Assembly: GCA_024235735.1 (NCBI GenBank)
Contig: JACKLU010000003.1
Span: 124,001-188,000, forward strand
Direction: 5' to 3'
DNA from: Burkholderiales bacterium
GTDB lineage: Bacteria > Pseudomonadota > Gammaproteobacteria > Burkholderiales > Nitrosomonadaceae
Length of the DNA: 64,000 bases
The stretch's first letter is position 1. Every line of letters begins with the position of its first letter. Below are positions 9,288-17,037 of the stretch, piece by piece. Both the position numbers and the translations under genes were made by a program. The notes under the pieces are model-generated. The model made no database searches. It was given only the letters and a program-made list of their open reading frames with translations, and had not been told where the DNA came from.

Positions 9288-12031
9288 TTACCCCCTCCTA
9301 TCGACAGTTTCAAGGCGCCCCGTTCGGGAAAGTTAGGATCGTTATCCAGTCTTGCGATCTCCAGACGGCTGATCGCCAGCACACCATCATCCAGCGGTTT
9401 AGGATCGGGTGGAACACGCAACCGCCGGAAAGTCGTGATCACTACCGATGCAACGCCCTGAACCGCCTGCGCGGCCTCATACAACGCACTCAGATAGACC
9501 GGCTGACCAAACGTGAAGTGATCAGGATGAAACACGGCGCGTGAACCATCGGACAGCCATCCCCTGCTGAATACACGCATCAATGCGGCATGCACATCGG
9601 CACGGAAATAATCCGCTTCCACACAGACGGTCATGCTCAGTTCCAGCGGCACATAGCGCGGCCCGTCGATTTCCAGGTCGTAACCCGCCATGCGGTAACG
9701 TTCGATGTGATCGCGAATAAGCTGCTCATAGGCCGCATCCACCTCGCCGCCACCTTTGCGGTCAACGGTGAGAAACACCGTGTACCAGCTGCCCGTCCAG
9801 CGAAATGTGGCGGCGGCGCGCTGCACACTGGGATGACGCTCGACAACTTCGGCATAGTCTTCCGGTGTGACGGCGCGTTCCTGAATGCGAAAAGCCTCCG
9901 GCGCGTCGCGTTTGATTTCCTCGGCGCTTTCCGGTTCGACGCCGCCCTGCGCGGGCAATGGATTGGACACCTGTAACAGCCGTGCATCGTGGCTGACAAT
10001 ATGCGCAATGGATTCCAGACCAATATTGCCCGCGACGCCATTGCCGATACGATACGTCGCCGCAAAGACCGTACCGCTGTCAGGCCGCTTGCCGTGGATA
10101 TCATCACCAAAACGCAGATAAGCGCTGCCGTCGTGCTCACTTTCCACGACAAATTCCGCCGCATTGGCGTCACTCGCCAGTAAATCCGCGCGCGGCTGCC
10201 AGATATCCGGAATACTCAGATACTGGCTTGCCAGGGAAATAGCCGGACGCGCCTGTCTGGGATCAGCAACGGTAGTGCGTGCAGCAGCGGCCGCCAGGGA
10301 TAAAACCTGGATTTGGCCGCTCTCCAGCTGTAAACGATAGACACTCACCCCATCGGCGACCGACCACAGGCCATCCCCGCCCTGTACCGCCACCGGCCCT
10401 GCTTCGAACACCACGCCTTGTGCTTCCAGCGCATCCTCCAGATCCGGCGTAAAGGTACGCGACTGCAACGCCGCGATGATGGCGGCAGTTGCCGTGAAAC
10501 CGAATAATTGCTCAGCAGTCAGCGGTAAGGCATGGGTAAGCGGAAGCGCTGCCAGCCTTGGCCGGAAACGCGGCGGCACGGCCTTTAGCGGCGGGCGTTC
10601 ACAACGCAATTGGTCCTGCGTGAACGCCAGCGTGAGATGTGAAACCGGAACTTCACCCAGCGCCTCGTTATGCACCGTCCGGCCATGATCGGCCAGTACG
10701 ATATTACCGTAGGCGGCACTGACTTCATTGCGGTAAACCGCACCATGATCCTGATCGGTGATCGCCGACAGGCACAGCGGGAAAGGCAGCGCATCCTGTT
10801 CCGCCCAGCGGATTTCAGTAATCTCCAGCGGCACATTGCTGGGCACCGGCAGGAACAGCCCGCCGGATGGATCCTGAGTCAGGCGTACATCGGTCAGGCG
10901 CACGGCCCAGCGATGATCACGATCCGCATCTTCGGCAAAGCCGGTGCGCGGCCCGAGTTCCTCTGCAAACACCAGCACATCGCCTGCTTTCAGGTTGGGA
11001 AAATGCCCGCTCAGCGTCGCCTGCGTCGCCCCCCTCGGCAGGCAGCATTCCCGCTCCCCCCAGCTGTAGAATGTCATGCGCTCATGCGCTTGATAGAGCA
11101 AGGTATCTTCAACCGTCTCAAATACTGTTGCGCCGCTGGCCAGGGCATCACGCAGCTGATCGCTTCCGGGCGCCAGTCGATTGGACATGCCAGGTATACG
11201 CGTCAGCAGGACAGTTTGCCCGGGAAGAAGCACGCCCGCATCATTGACGAAAATGCGCGCCCATACCCGCGCATTACAGCCTTCATGCACTGTATAGTCC
11301 ACCAGCCGCGCATGCCGCCGCAAGGAGGTACGCCTGCGCGCCGTGCCAAGATAAGCTTCGGTGGCCACGGCATCCTGCTGATACGAAAGCTGATCGCCCA
11401 CATACGCCAACAGCTCCACCAGAGTCACCCCGACATCGGCGGGATTACGGCCACGCCATTCCGGCATCAGCACACTCAGGCGATCCAGCATCAGGCGGCG
11501 GAAGCGCGCGTAATCCTTGGCCAGATAATCCAGCCTTGGATTGTCTGTTGGTGGAATGGGGCAAGGTATCGTTGTCGCACAGTCGAAATCCGACTCACAC
11601 TGCACTTTAAACGAGAAAGTCATTTCACTCAGGCGGGGATCGAAACCGGCGGGCGGGATAGTGCTGCCGGGACCACTTACCAGACTGAGCGTATAGTGCG
11701 AAAAATCACCATAAAACTGTGTGCGGATGACCAGGAATTCGTCAAGCGGGGTCAGTCCATCCACCAGATCAGGCGGCTCACCGGCAGGCAGCGCATCCGC
11801 AATCGCAATCCACTCGATTTCCACCGTTTTGATCCGCTCGCCGCCCGAGATCCGCAGATTATCCGTGCTGAGCGCGGGGGCAGGACGCAGGAATTTGACG
11901 AACAGTGTGCGCTGGCGCATGGGATCGCCCGCCACACCGCTATCGTCCACTTCCAGATATTCCAGACCATTGAGCGTGCCATGCAGCTTCACAACTTCAA
12001 GACGGCGTTGGTCACAGCAATAATATTTCAT
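9284..12031 (-). CDS. eCIS baseplate assembly protein, J/gp6-like (first copy)
   Basis: A 915-aa protein of the same putative baseplate-assembly family as its downstream neighbour. The core motif reads DNPRLDYLAKDYARFRRLML, then LVELLAYVGDQLSYQQDAVATEAYLGTARRR, and the C-terminal J region reads ERAVTPEDYAEVVERHPSVQRA. The start is the ATG at 12031, which overlaps the gp25 stop as ATGA; a longer in-frame extension runs into gp25 and is rejected. An N-terminal MKYYCCDQRR segment precedes about 150 residues of beta-rich sequence. In contractile systems gp6-like proteins form the wedge ring that holds the baseplate around the hub. Two J-type genes in tandem resemble the Streptomyces and cyanobacterial arrangement more than the Afp or PVC one. 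Confidence 0.88.
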   Translation of the reverse strand: MKYYCCDQRRLEVVKLHGTLNGLEYLEVDDSGVAGDPMRQRTLFVKFLRPAPALSTDNLRISGGERIKTVEIEWIAIADALPAGEPPDLVDGLTPLDEFLVIRTQFYGDFSHYTLSLVSGPGSTIPPAGFDPRLSEMTFSFKVQCESDFDCATTIPCPIPPTDNPRLDYLAKDYARFRRLMLDRLSVLMPEWRGRNPADVGVTLVELLAYVGDQLSYQQDAVATEAYLGTARRRTSLRRHARLVDYTVHEGCNARVWARIFVNDAGVLLPGQTVLLTRIPGMSNRLAPGSDQLRDALASGATVFETVEDTLLYQAHERMTFYSWGERECCLPRGATQATLSGHFPNLKAGDVLVFAEELGPRTGFAEDADRDHRWAVRLTDVRLTQDPSGGLFLPVPSNVPLEITEIRWAEQDALPFPLCLSAITDQDHGAVYRNEVSAAYGNIVLADHGRTVHNEALGEVPVSHLTLAFTQDQLRCERPPLKAVPPRFRPRLAALPLTHALPLTAEQLFGFTATAAIIAALQSRTFTPDLEDALEAQGVVFEAGPVAVQGGDGLWSVADGVSVYRLQLESGQIQVLSLAAAAARTTVADPRQARPAISLASQYLSIPDIWQPRADLLASDANAAEFVVESEHDGSAYLRFGDDIHGKRPDSGTVFAATYRIGNGVAGNIGLESIAHIVSHDARLLQVSNPLPAQGGVEPESAEEIKRDAPEAFRIQERAVTPEDYAEVVERHPSVQRAAATFRWTGSWYTVFLTVDRKGGGEVDAAYEQLIRDHIERYRMAGYDLEIDGPRYVPLELSMTVCVEADYFRADVHAALMRVFSRGWLSDGSRAVFHPDHFTFGQPVYLSALYEAAQAVQGVASVVITTFRRLRVPPDPKPLDDGVLAISRLEIARLDNDPNFPERGALKLSIGGGK

Positions 12032-12396
12032 GGCATTCCTCCCGGCACGCCGACCTGCGCCACGCCACGCGCCTGGGAGCGGCGTTCGACATAGTGCACG
12101 GTGATCAGCAGTGCGCTGTCTTGAGACTGCACCTCGACTGACTCGACGATGATCACATCGCTGAGCCATTGCTGCAATGAACCTTGCACGAGAAACTGGG
12201 CCGTAGCGGCCACTTCGGGGCTCGCGGCGGCGAACACGAGCTGCATCACACCGCTGCCGAAATCCGGCCGCATCACCCGTTCGCCAGGCGCGGTCAACAA
12301 TACCTGTTCAATCAGGTCACGAATGTAACCCGCCGTGTCCGTTTGCGCGGTACGGCCATGATTGCCAAACTGGAAAGGATAGTCGATCCGGTTCAT
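12028..12396 (-). CDS. eCIS baseplate protein, GPW/gp25 family
   Basis: A 122-aa protein. It shows the family pattern: YPFQFGNHGRTA, then IRDLIEQVLLTAPGERVMRPDFGSGV (EPR-like core RVMRPDFG), and a C-terminal beta hairpin. gp25 proteins link wedge and sheath and nucleate sheath polymerisation. The start is the ATG at 12396, the only start consistent with the family length; it overlaps the PAAR-like gene end by 4 bp. The stop overlaps the next start (ATGA). Confidence 0.9.
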   Translation of the reverse strand: MNRIDYPFQFGNHGRTAQTDTAGYIRDLIEQVLLTAPGERVMRPDFGSGVMQLVFAAASPEVAATAQFLVQGSLQQWLSDVIIVESVEVQSQDSALLITVHYVERRSQARGVAQVGVPGGMP

Positions 12397-12710
12397 GTGG
12401 CCATCACCCTGGGTTGAACGACCAGCGGCAGCAGACCTGTTCCGGTGGGAACACATACCGCCGTACTGGTTTGCACAACAACGGGCGCGCCGCCCGCCAG
12501 TACCCGTACTGCGCCCACTACCCATTGCGCGGTTACACACGGGGGATTGGGCGTACCGGTCAGCGCACAGCCGGTGATGGCATAGGCCGTTGCCTGTGTC
12601 ACGATGGGCTGGCCGCTCACCAGAACACGTGGAAAAGGCGACAGCGGCGTTGCAGGTCCTGCGTGCACGCAGGTCACGGTTGCGCCAAGATGAAGTATGG
12701 AACCGGGCAT
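12393..12710 (-). CDS. PAAR-like spike-tip protein
   Basis: A 105-aa protein beginning MPGSILHLGATVTCVHAG and rich in G, P, T and V, the composition of small PAAR-like caps that sharpen the central spike. Three internal segments (RVLVSGQPIVTQA, ITGCALTG, VQWVVG-like CVTAQWVVG) could form the repeated beta turns. Cysteines at CVHAG, GCAL, PCVT and VCVP may bind a metal at the tip, as PAAR proteins do. AGGAG lies 7 bases before the ATG. The position between spike and gp25 agrees with the Afp10 slot. Assignment rests on position and composition more than on a strong motif. Confidence 0.72.
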   Translation of the reverse strand: MPGSILHLGATVTCVHAGPATPLSPFPRVLVSGQPIVTQATAYAITGCALTGTPNPPCVTAQWVVGAVRVLAGGAPVVVQTSTAVCVPTGTGLLPLVVQPRVMAT

Positions 12711-12751
12711 AATTGTTCTCCTTTACCTGATAGCCTGATAGCGCCGGCGCG

Positions 12752-13267
12752 CTAGATCACTGTCAAAGCACCCAAATTGATGTCCACTGTGGGGCCGGTG
12801 AGATTGATCACCGCGCCTTTGCCATTGGAAATCATAATGCCGACATCCGTGACGGAAATCATCGCACCCGTCGTGGTCTGAAGCTGAATACCGCCCGTCG
12901 GGCCGGGCACATCGCTGATGACGATGCCGTTCTTGAGCGGAGTTTGCAGCGTGATGCCCGGTACCGCAGGCGGCACCAGACGCGACAGCACCGGCACTTC
13001 CGCCGCACTGCCCCAGAAACACCCTACCCAGATCGGATAATCCGGGTTGCCCTGCTCGAACTCCACCCAAACGCCACTGCCAATCATCGGCAAGGCAAAC
13101 ATGCCTGTATTGATTCCTGCCAGCGGCACGCAGGGCATTGCCCAGCTTGCAGGCGCCAGACCAGCGACATCCGGCACCTGTACCTGTAATCGCCCCTGCT
13201 GCAGGGGATCGACATTGTTGAGCACCATGCCGCGATATTTACCAAAAAATTTATTGTTGTCGCTCAT
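12752..13267 (-). CDS. eCIS central spike protein, gp5/VgrG OB-fold type
   Basis: A 171-aa protein. The N-terminus (KFFGKYRGMVLNNVDP, GRLQVQVPDV, WAMPCVPLAG) and GSGVWVEFEQGNPDYPIWVGCFWG are the classical gp5/gpV OB-fold signature. The C-terminal 60 residues are a repetitive beta strand run (ITLQTPLKNGIVISD, IQLQTTTGAMISVTD) that would form the trimeric spike needle. It carries no lysozyme domain, unlike T4 gp5. The gene overlaps the hub gene by 4 bp, so the VgrG-like unit is split into separate hub and spike genes here. Confidence 0.92.
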   Translation of the reverse strand: MSDNNKFFGKYRGMVLNNVDPLQQGRLQVQVPDVAGLAPASWAMPCVPLAGINTGMFALPMIGSGVWVEFEQGNPDYPIWVGCFWGSAAEVPVLSRLVPPAVPGITLQTPLKNGIVISDVPGPTGGIQLQTTTGAMISVTDVGIMISNGKGAVINLTGPTVDINLGALTVI

Positions 13268-14406
13268 ACGGGAACCCTCGGCGTCATCGAAACGAGACCG
13301 TTTCTCGTCAAATTAAAACTTTGTTTGAACTCACCGCGTTTGAGTGTGCTGGTTACACTTTTCACGAAATAGAGGCCATCATAGGCCACACCCGCGCCAC
13401 GCACCCCTACCAGCTGCCGCGCCTTGAGTGGCCGGCCATAGCGCAGCACATTCAGACTGCCGCTGGCGCTGACCGAATCCTGCGATTTTCTGGCCTCATT
13501 GAGCCCTGTGGAAATCGCCTGCAGCGGATTCATCTTGGCCGTGTTTTTCAGCAGCTTGAGGTTGCTGAGCGGTGTGGACAGCACCCCCAGCGGCGGTTGC
13601 AATGGATTGAGATTGGGAATCGGAATCGGGATGGGCACACGTGTCAACTGATTCTGGATAAACACGATGGGCAGCACGCCCTTGGTCGGATCAAACGAGA
13701 AACGCATATCTTCCACGTTGGTGAACGCATCCATGTCCACATTGAGCGCCGGTTGCGGTACGCCGATTTTGATTTCCGGCCCGAAATAAGCCACGTTGGT
13801 GCCCGGCGCCGGCCCGGGTTCAATATAAAAGATATAACCGGCCTCCTCCGCGAGCTGCTGGATATAGTCAAGATCAGTGCCCTGATGGGCGGGAATCCGC
13901 TCAATCGGGATGGGAATATCGGGAAACAGCACAGGAATGATCAATGGAATCAGACCAAAGGCGGCATACTTGGCGCAAATCAGCGCTACACGCGCCTCGA
14001 TCGGCATCGCGGGATAGGGTAAACCGCTGAAATCGATCATACGCATCACTTTGGTCAGATCTTCTCCGGTAATCGTCACCATGCCGGGTGCACCGTTACC
14101 GCCCGCCTGCACCTGAACATTGGTCATCACCCCGTCGAACAGCGGCTGCGGCGTACCATTCAGCGTAACGATCAGCATCACGCGCAGCGGCGGCGTGGCC
14201 GGGCCGCTGTTCGTGGCGCCCGCGATCAGGAAAATGGTATTCAGTTCCGATTTGCTGTTGAACTGAAGATTGATCTGAAAACCACTCGCCTCGCCCGCCG
14301 CGGCAGTCACCTGAATGCTGTCCAGCGCATCCATGACAACCTGCGGGACCGGTATCGGTACAACCGGGCCGATCAGCATGGTCAGCTGTATGCCCTTAGT
14401 CAGCAT
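13264..14406 (-). CDS. eCIS baseplate hub protein, gp27/late control D-like
   Basis: A 380-aa protein. Seen: TSITA-like N-terminal beta region (IQVTAAAGEASGFQINLQF), the hub motif ITGEDLTKVM at about residue 115, the loop AHQGTDLDYIQQLAEEAGYIFYI at about residues 172-195 and YGRPLKARQLVGVRGAGVAYDGLYFVKSVTSTL near the C-terminus, all characteristic of phage late control D / gp27-like hubs. The hub forms the trimeric ring joining tube to spike. GGGAG precedes the ATG, and the start lies inside the end of the LysM-like gene (11-bp overlap). A proline-rich hydrophobic stretch (PIPIPIPNLNPL) is an unusual insertion. Confidence 0.88.
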   Translation of the reverse strand: MLTKGIQLTMLIGPVVPIPVPQVVMDALDSIQVTAAAGEASGFQINLQFNSKSELNTIFLIAGATNSGPATPPLRVMLIVTLNGTPQPLFDGVMTNVQVQAGGNGAPGMVTITGEDLTKVMRMIDFSGLPYPAMPIEARVALICAKYAAFGLIPLIIPVLFPDIPIPIERIPAHQGTDLDYIQQLAEEAGYIFYIEPGPAPGTNVAYFGPEIKIGVPQPALNVDMDAFTNVEDMRFSFDPTKGVLPIVFIQNQLTRVPIPIPIPNLNPLQPPLGVLSTPLSNLKLLKNTAKMNPLQAISTGLNEARKSQDSVSASGSLNVLRYGRPLKARQLVGVRGAGVAYDGLYFVKSVTSTLKRGEFKQSFNLTRNGLVSMTPRVPV

Positions 14407-14761
14407 CCGGCGCTCCCGGCACGCCTTCCGGCAGCGTAATACGCAGCGACCGGCCTGCTGTTTCCGTCAGCTCATCGGGGCGAATGGCGCCATTGGCGTC
14501 ACAGAGACGCCAATATTGCGATGCATCGCCGACATAACGTGCGGCAAGGTTATCCACCCGGTCTCCTTCAGCCACGCTGTGTTCCTGCAGCAGCGCAAAC
14601 TGCTCGGGTGGCGGCACAAAGCGCCGCTTCAGATAGACGATGGCCGAGCCATCGGGTTGCGTCAGTTGCGTGGTTGCAATCGCGTAATAACGGCTCTCAG
14701 GAGGATACACCGGCGCGACCAGTGCATTGGCCTGCATGAAAGCCTGAACGGGATCAGTCAT
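14396..14761 (-). CDS. LysM-like / tail protein X-like small baseplate protein
   Basis: A 121-aa protein with a C-terminal LysM-type segment (EHSVAEGDRVDNLAARYVGDASQYWRLCDANG), the form taken by gpX-like and Afp7-associated proteins. Such modules bracket the hub and tube-initiator in contractile systems and are thought to stabilise the baseplate centre or touch peptidoglycan. The start shares one base with the stop of the upstream gene at 14761, giving strict translational coupling. The fold call is good; the exact position in the particle is inferred. Confidence 0.75.
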   Translation of the reverse strand: MTDPVQAFMQANALVAPVYPPESRYYAIATTQLTQPDGSAIVYLKRRFVPPPEQFALLQEHSVAEGDRVDNLAARYVGDASQYWRLCDANGAIRPDELTETAGRSLRITLPEGVPGAPDAD

Positions 14762-15417
14762 CAGAGACCTCCTATTCCCAGTGTTTGAAACGATCCGGCT
14801 TGCGCTTTACCGGCAAGCCGCTCCTTCGCCTGTAAATAACTCATGAACACCCCCCCTCCCTTGTGCGCGAACCCGAGATCATCCACGCTCAATACGCGCA
14901 GACCGATACTCACCTTGGCGCGAATCGGGTTCAACGACGGATCGAATGCTTCTTCGGTCACGCTGAAATCGGTCACCCGCACCGGAACGATACGGTGCCT
15001 GCTCCAGATGAACAACGCCAGTGGCGCTTCCATCGGTGCAATCTCCAATGTGCCGGATTGCGCCATGGCATGGCGATCGAGCAGCTGGTTACTGGTCGGA
15101 TAAATCAGCGATTCCAGTACGGCCAGCTGGGGCTGGATGCCATTCTCCACCACGGCGCGGTGCTGATCCGGAAATTCCAGCTGGTCCGCCGCGTCGATTT
15201 CCGCTTCCAGTTTGAACGTTTCCACAGCCGGGCCTTTAAAGCGCATGGCCTCCGAACGGTTGCCCTCATCACCCCCTGCACCCTGAACCTGCAAGGTACG
15301 CGTCAGCGAGTCCGGGTTATACTGCAACGAAATGATACGCCGCACCTGCGCGGATACCGGATCGATCAACGCGATGCCGCCTTTGAGGACTTTGGGGGCG
15401 TTGGGAAAAGTAGTCAT
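14761..15417 (-). CDS. Contractile injection system tube-initiator protein (CIS_tube N-terminal type, Afp7-like)
   Basis: A 218-aa protein. The start (GGIALIDPV, then ISLQYNPDSLTRTLQVQGAG) is the hallmark of the CIS tube N-terminal family, which sits between hub and inner tube. Residues 60-160 hold the tube-like beta barrel (VETFKLEAEIDA, LALFIWSRHRIVPVRVTDFSVTEEAFD). Translation is probably coupled to the 13-codon mini-ORF that ends inside its start codon (15414-15417), since no other ribosome-binding site lies close to the ATG. Confidence 0.82.
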   Translation of the reverse strand: MTTFPNAPKVLKGGIALIDPVSAQVRRIISLQYNPDSLTRTLQVQGAGGDEGNRSEAMRFKGPAVETFKLEAEIDAADQLEFPDQHRAVVENGIQPQLAVLESLIYPTSNQLLDRHAMAQSGTLEIAPMEAPLALFIWSRHRIVPVRVTDFSVTEEAFDPSLNPIRAKVSIGLRVLSVDDLGFAHKGGGVFMSYLQAKERLAGKAQAGSFQTLGIGGL

Positions 15418-15455
15418 GGCCGTTTAACAAGATGTTGAAAAAAACGTTTACCCAT
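15414..15455 (-). CDS. Possible 13-codon leader ORF coupled to the tube-initiator gene
   Basis: ATG at 15453-15455 follows AGGAG at an ideal spacing of about 8 bases and encodes MGKRFFQHLVKRP, whose TGA overlaps the ATG of the next gene. A strong ribosome-binding site that serves only a tiny reading frame ending exactly on the next start is the classic layout of a coupling leader. It marks the start of the baseplate half of the operon. The peptide itself may have no function. Confidence 0.45.
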   Translation of the reverse strand: MGKRFFQHLVKRP

Positions 15456-15514
15456 TTGCGATTCTCCTGTATGGATTACCCAAACCCAATCCTATTCAAT
15501 GAAATGCTTGTTTT

Positions 15515-16981
15515 TCACGGAATTGTCAGATTGTCCCTGACCGCCCAGAATTTGCGCTGCATTCTTTGTCCGTTCCGCCGGATATCTCCAAAAAAACGTA
15601 TATCAAAATCATAGCGATCCCCGCTGTTGGCCGGTACTCCGAACATGCCGGGCACATCGAAAGCCTCGAACCGGCAACCATTTGCCATATCCACAGTACC
15701 TGTATCATCCAGATAGCGATTGTTAACCCTGGCCGCATGGTTGCGATGACCATACCGGCCATTTTGAGCCTGGGTTGTATTACCATCCTCCACCCAGCCC
15801 GGGCACTGCGGCAGGCCGCCGCCTGGAATGGTAAAAAGATTATTGATATTGGTGGCCACGCCGCCTTGTGTTCTGTCCACCGAACCGCAGATAAACTGGC
15901 GGTACTCGAATTGATCGCAGTGGCAATGAGGGGAAAAACGCGCCGTCACGTTAAACCGCGAGAAAATATCCGCCAGCCCCGGTCCGGCCACACGGATATC
16001 CAGCGGAATAGCAGGATCCGACACATTGAACAGTGTCAGACACGTCTGATCGTCGACACTCTCCGCCTGCAACTCAGCGGTCAACTGAGCAAACGTATCC
16101 GGCCCGACTTTTCCATCCACGGGTGCGAGTCCGAAGTCATCCTGATAACGTGCGATCAGCCGGATCGTTTCCTCGTCAAACGTTCCTGTCGCAGGCGCGC
16201 CCACAACATCCTGAATGAGGCGGGTATTTTCCGCATCATAGCGCCGCCGGTTGAAGTTGATTGCATCGCGGATCTGCTGCGCGGTCAGATTGACTTCCCG
16301 GGCATTGGGGTTGGTCGGCTCCAGCGCGAGATCGCGCTGAAGCAAGGGATAATGCACTGTCTCCATCCTGTCGCCCCCCATTCCGCTGACGCCGGATTGC
16401 TGCAGCACATGCGTCAGCTCGTGCGCGATCAATCGCCGTCCGTCAAATGTTCCCGGTACGAACCGGCCTGCGCCAAACACAATGTCGTGTCCCACCGTAT
16501 AGGCATGCGCGCTGACCTCCCGCGCTGATTGCGCCGCGGCAGCGCCGGTATGTACCCGCACCTTTGAAAAATCATGGCCAAAACGCTGCTCCATATCCTG
16601 CCGCAGCGCCAGATCAAGTGGCCTGCCTGAACCGGTGAGAACACGATCTACGCTGGCGGGGATGCTATCCATTTGTCCGGTCTGCTGACCGGCGCGTTGA
16701 ATACGGGATGAAGCGGTGCCGGCAGCGGTAGCAACCGGCATGGCCATCACCTGTCCGGCAATCCGTTCGGCTTCCCGTTCCAGGGGATCGTTATCGACGC
16801 CTATCGTCAGCTTGCGTTGCAGCAGCGTTTTTTTCCGGGCGCACCCAGTGCATTCCCCACCTGCCATTGCATGGTTGCCACAAGCACACTGACGCTGCAA
16901 GATACCCGTCCGCGACGGATATGAAACTTGTGGCGGCTTGGATGTCGCCGGCTGCCGAGTGGTGGTCATCGTTGTATTCAT
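15515..16981 (-). CDS. eCIS-core (DUF4157) protein with Cys-rich N-module, peptidoglycan-binding-like segment and unknown C-terminal domain
   Basis: A 488-aa candidate cargo. Residues 30-52 hold the motif QCACGNH...GGECTGCARKK (Cys 32, 34, 44, 47), probably a zinc knuckle and nearly identical in the next two genes. Residues 115-200 are the eCIS core domain (FGHDFSKVRVHT, AYTVGHDIVFG) with a metallopeptidase-like HELTH at 187-191. Residues 232-302 resemble a PG_binding_1 fold (GTFDEETIRLIARYQ, DGKVGPDTFAQL). The last 180 residues, with CHCDQ and several more cysteines, match nothing I know. AGGTGA precedes the ATG. Core-domain proteins of eCIS loci are thought to be loaded cargo or cargo processors; which role applies here is not shown by the sequence. 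Confidence 0.85.
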   Translation of the reverse strand: MNTTMTTTRQPATSKPPQVSYPSRTGILQRQCACGNHAMAGGECTGCARKKTLLQRKLTIGVDNDPLEREAERIAGQVMAMPVATAAGTASSRIQRAGQQTGQMDSIPASVDRVLTGSGRPLDLALRQDMEQRFGHDFSKVRVHTGAAAAQSAREVSAHAYTVGHDIVFGAGRFVPGTFDGRRLIAHELTHVLQQSGVSGMGGDRMETVHYPLLQRDLALEPTNPNAREVNLTAQQIRDAINFNRRRYDAENTRLIQDVVGAPATGTFDEETIRLIARYQDDFGLAPVDGKVGPDTFAQLTAELQAESVDDQTCLTLFNVSDPAIPLDIRVAGPGLADIFSRFNVTARFSPHCHCDQFEYRQFICGSVDRTQGGVATNINNLFTIPGGGLPQCPGWVEDGNTTQAQNGRYGHRNHAARVNNRYLDDTGTVDMANGCRFEAFDVPGMFGVPANSGDRYDFDIRFFGDIRRNGQRMQRKFWAVRDNLTIP

Positions 16982-17037
16982 TTGTTCACCTGTTCATTTA
17001 TCCACCTGATAAGTTCATGCCTTGCCTCGTTTATCGT

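Noticed and set aside
8001..9461. 486-aa plus-strand open frame
   Set aside because: Antisense to the PA14/J-type gene and crossing its start into the next gene; no motif.
10670..12094. 474-aa plus-strand open frame
   Set aside because: Antisense to the first J-type gene; composition typical of shadow frames.
12032..12169. N-terminal extension of the first J-type protein
   Set aside because: Extra 46 residues are Arg-rich and overlap gp25; ATG 12031 is the coupled start.
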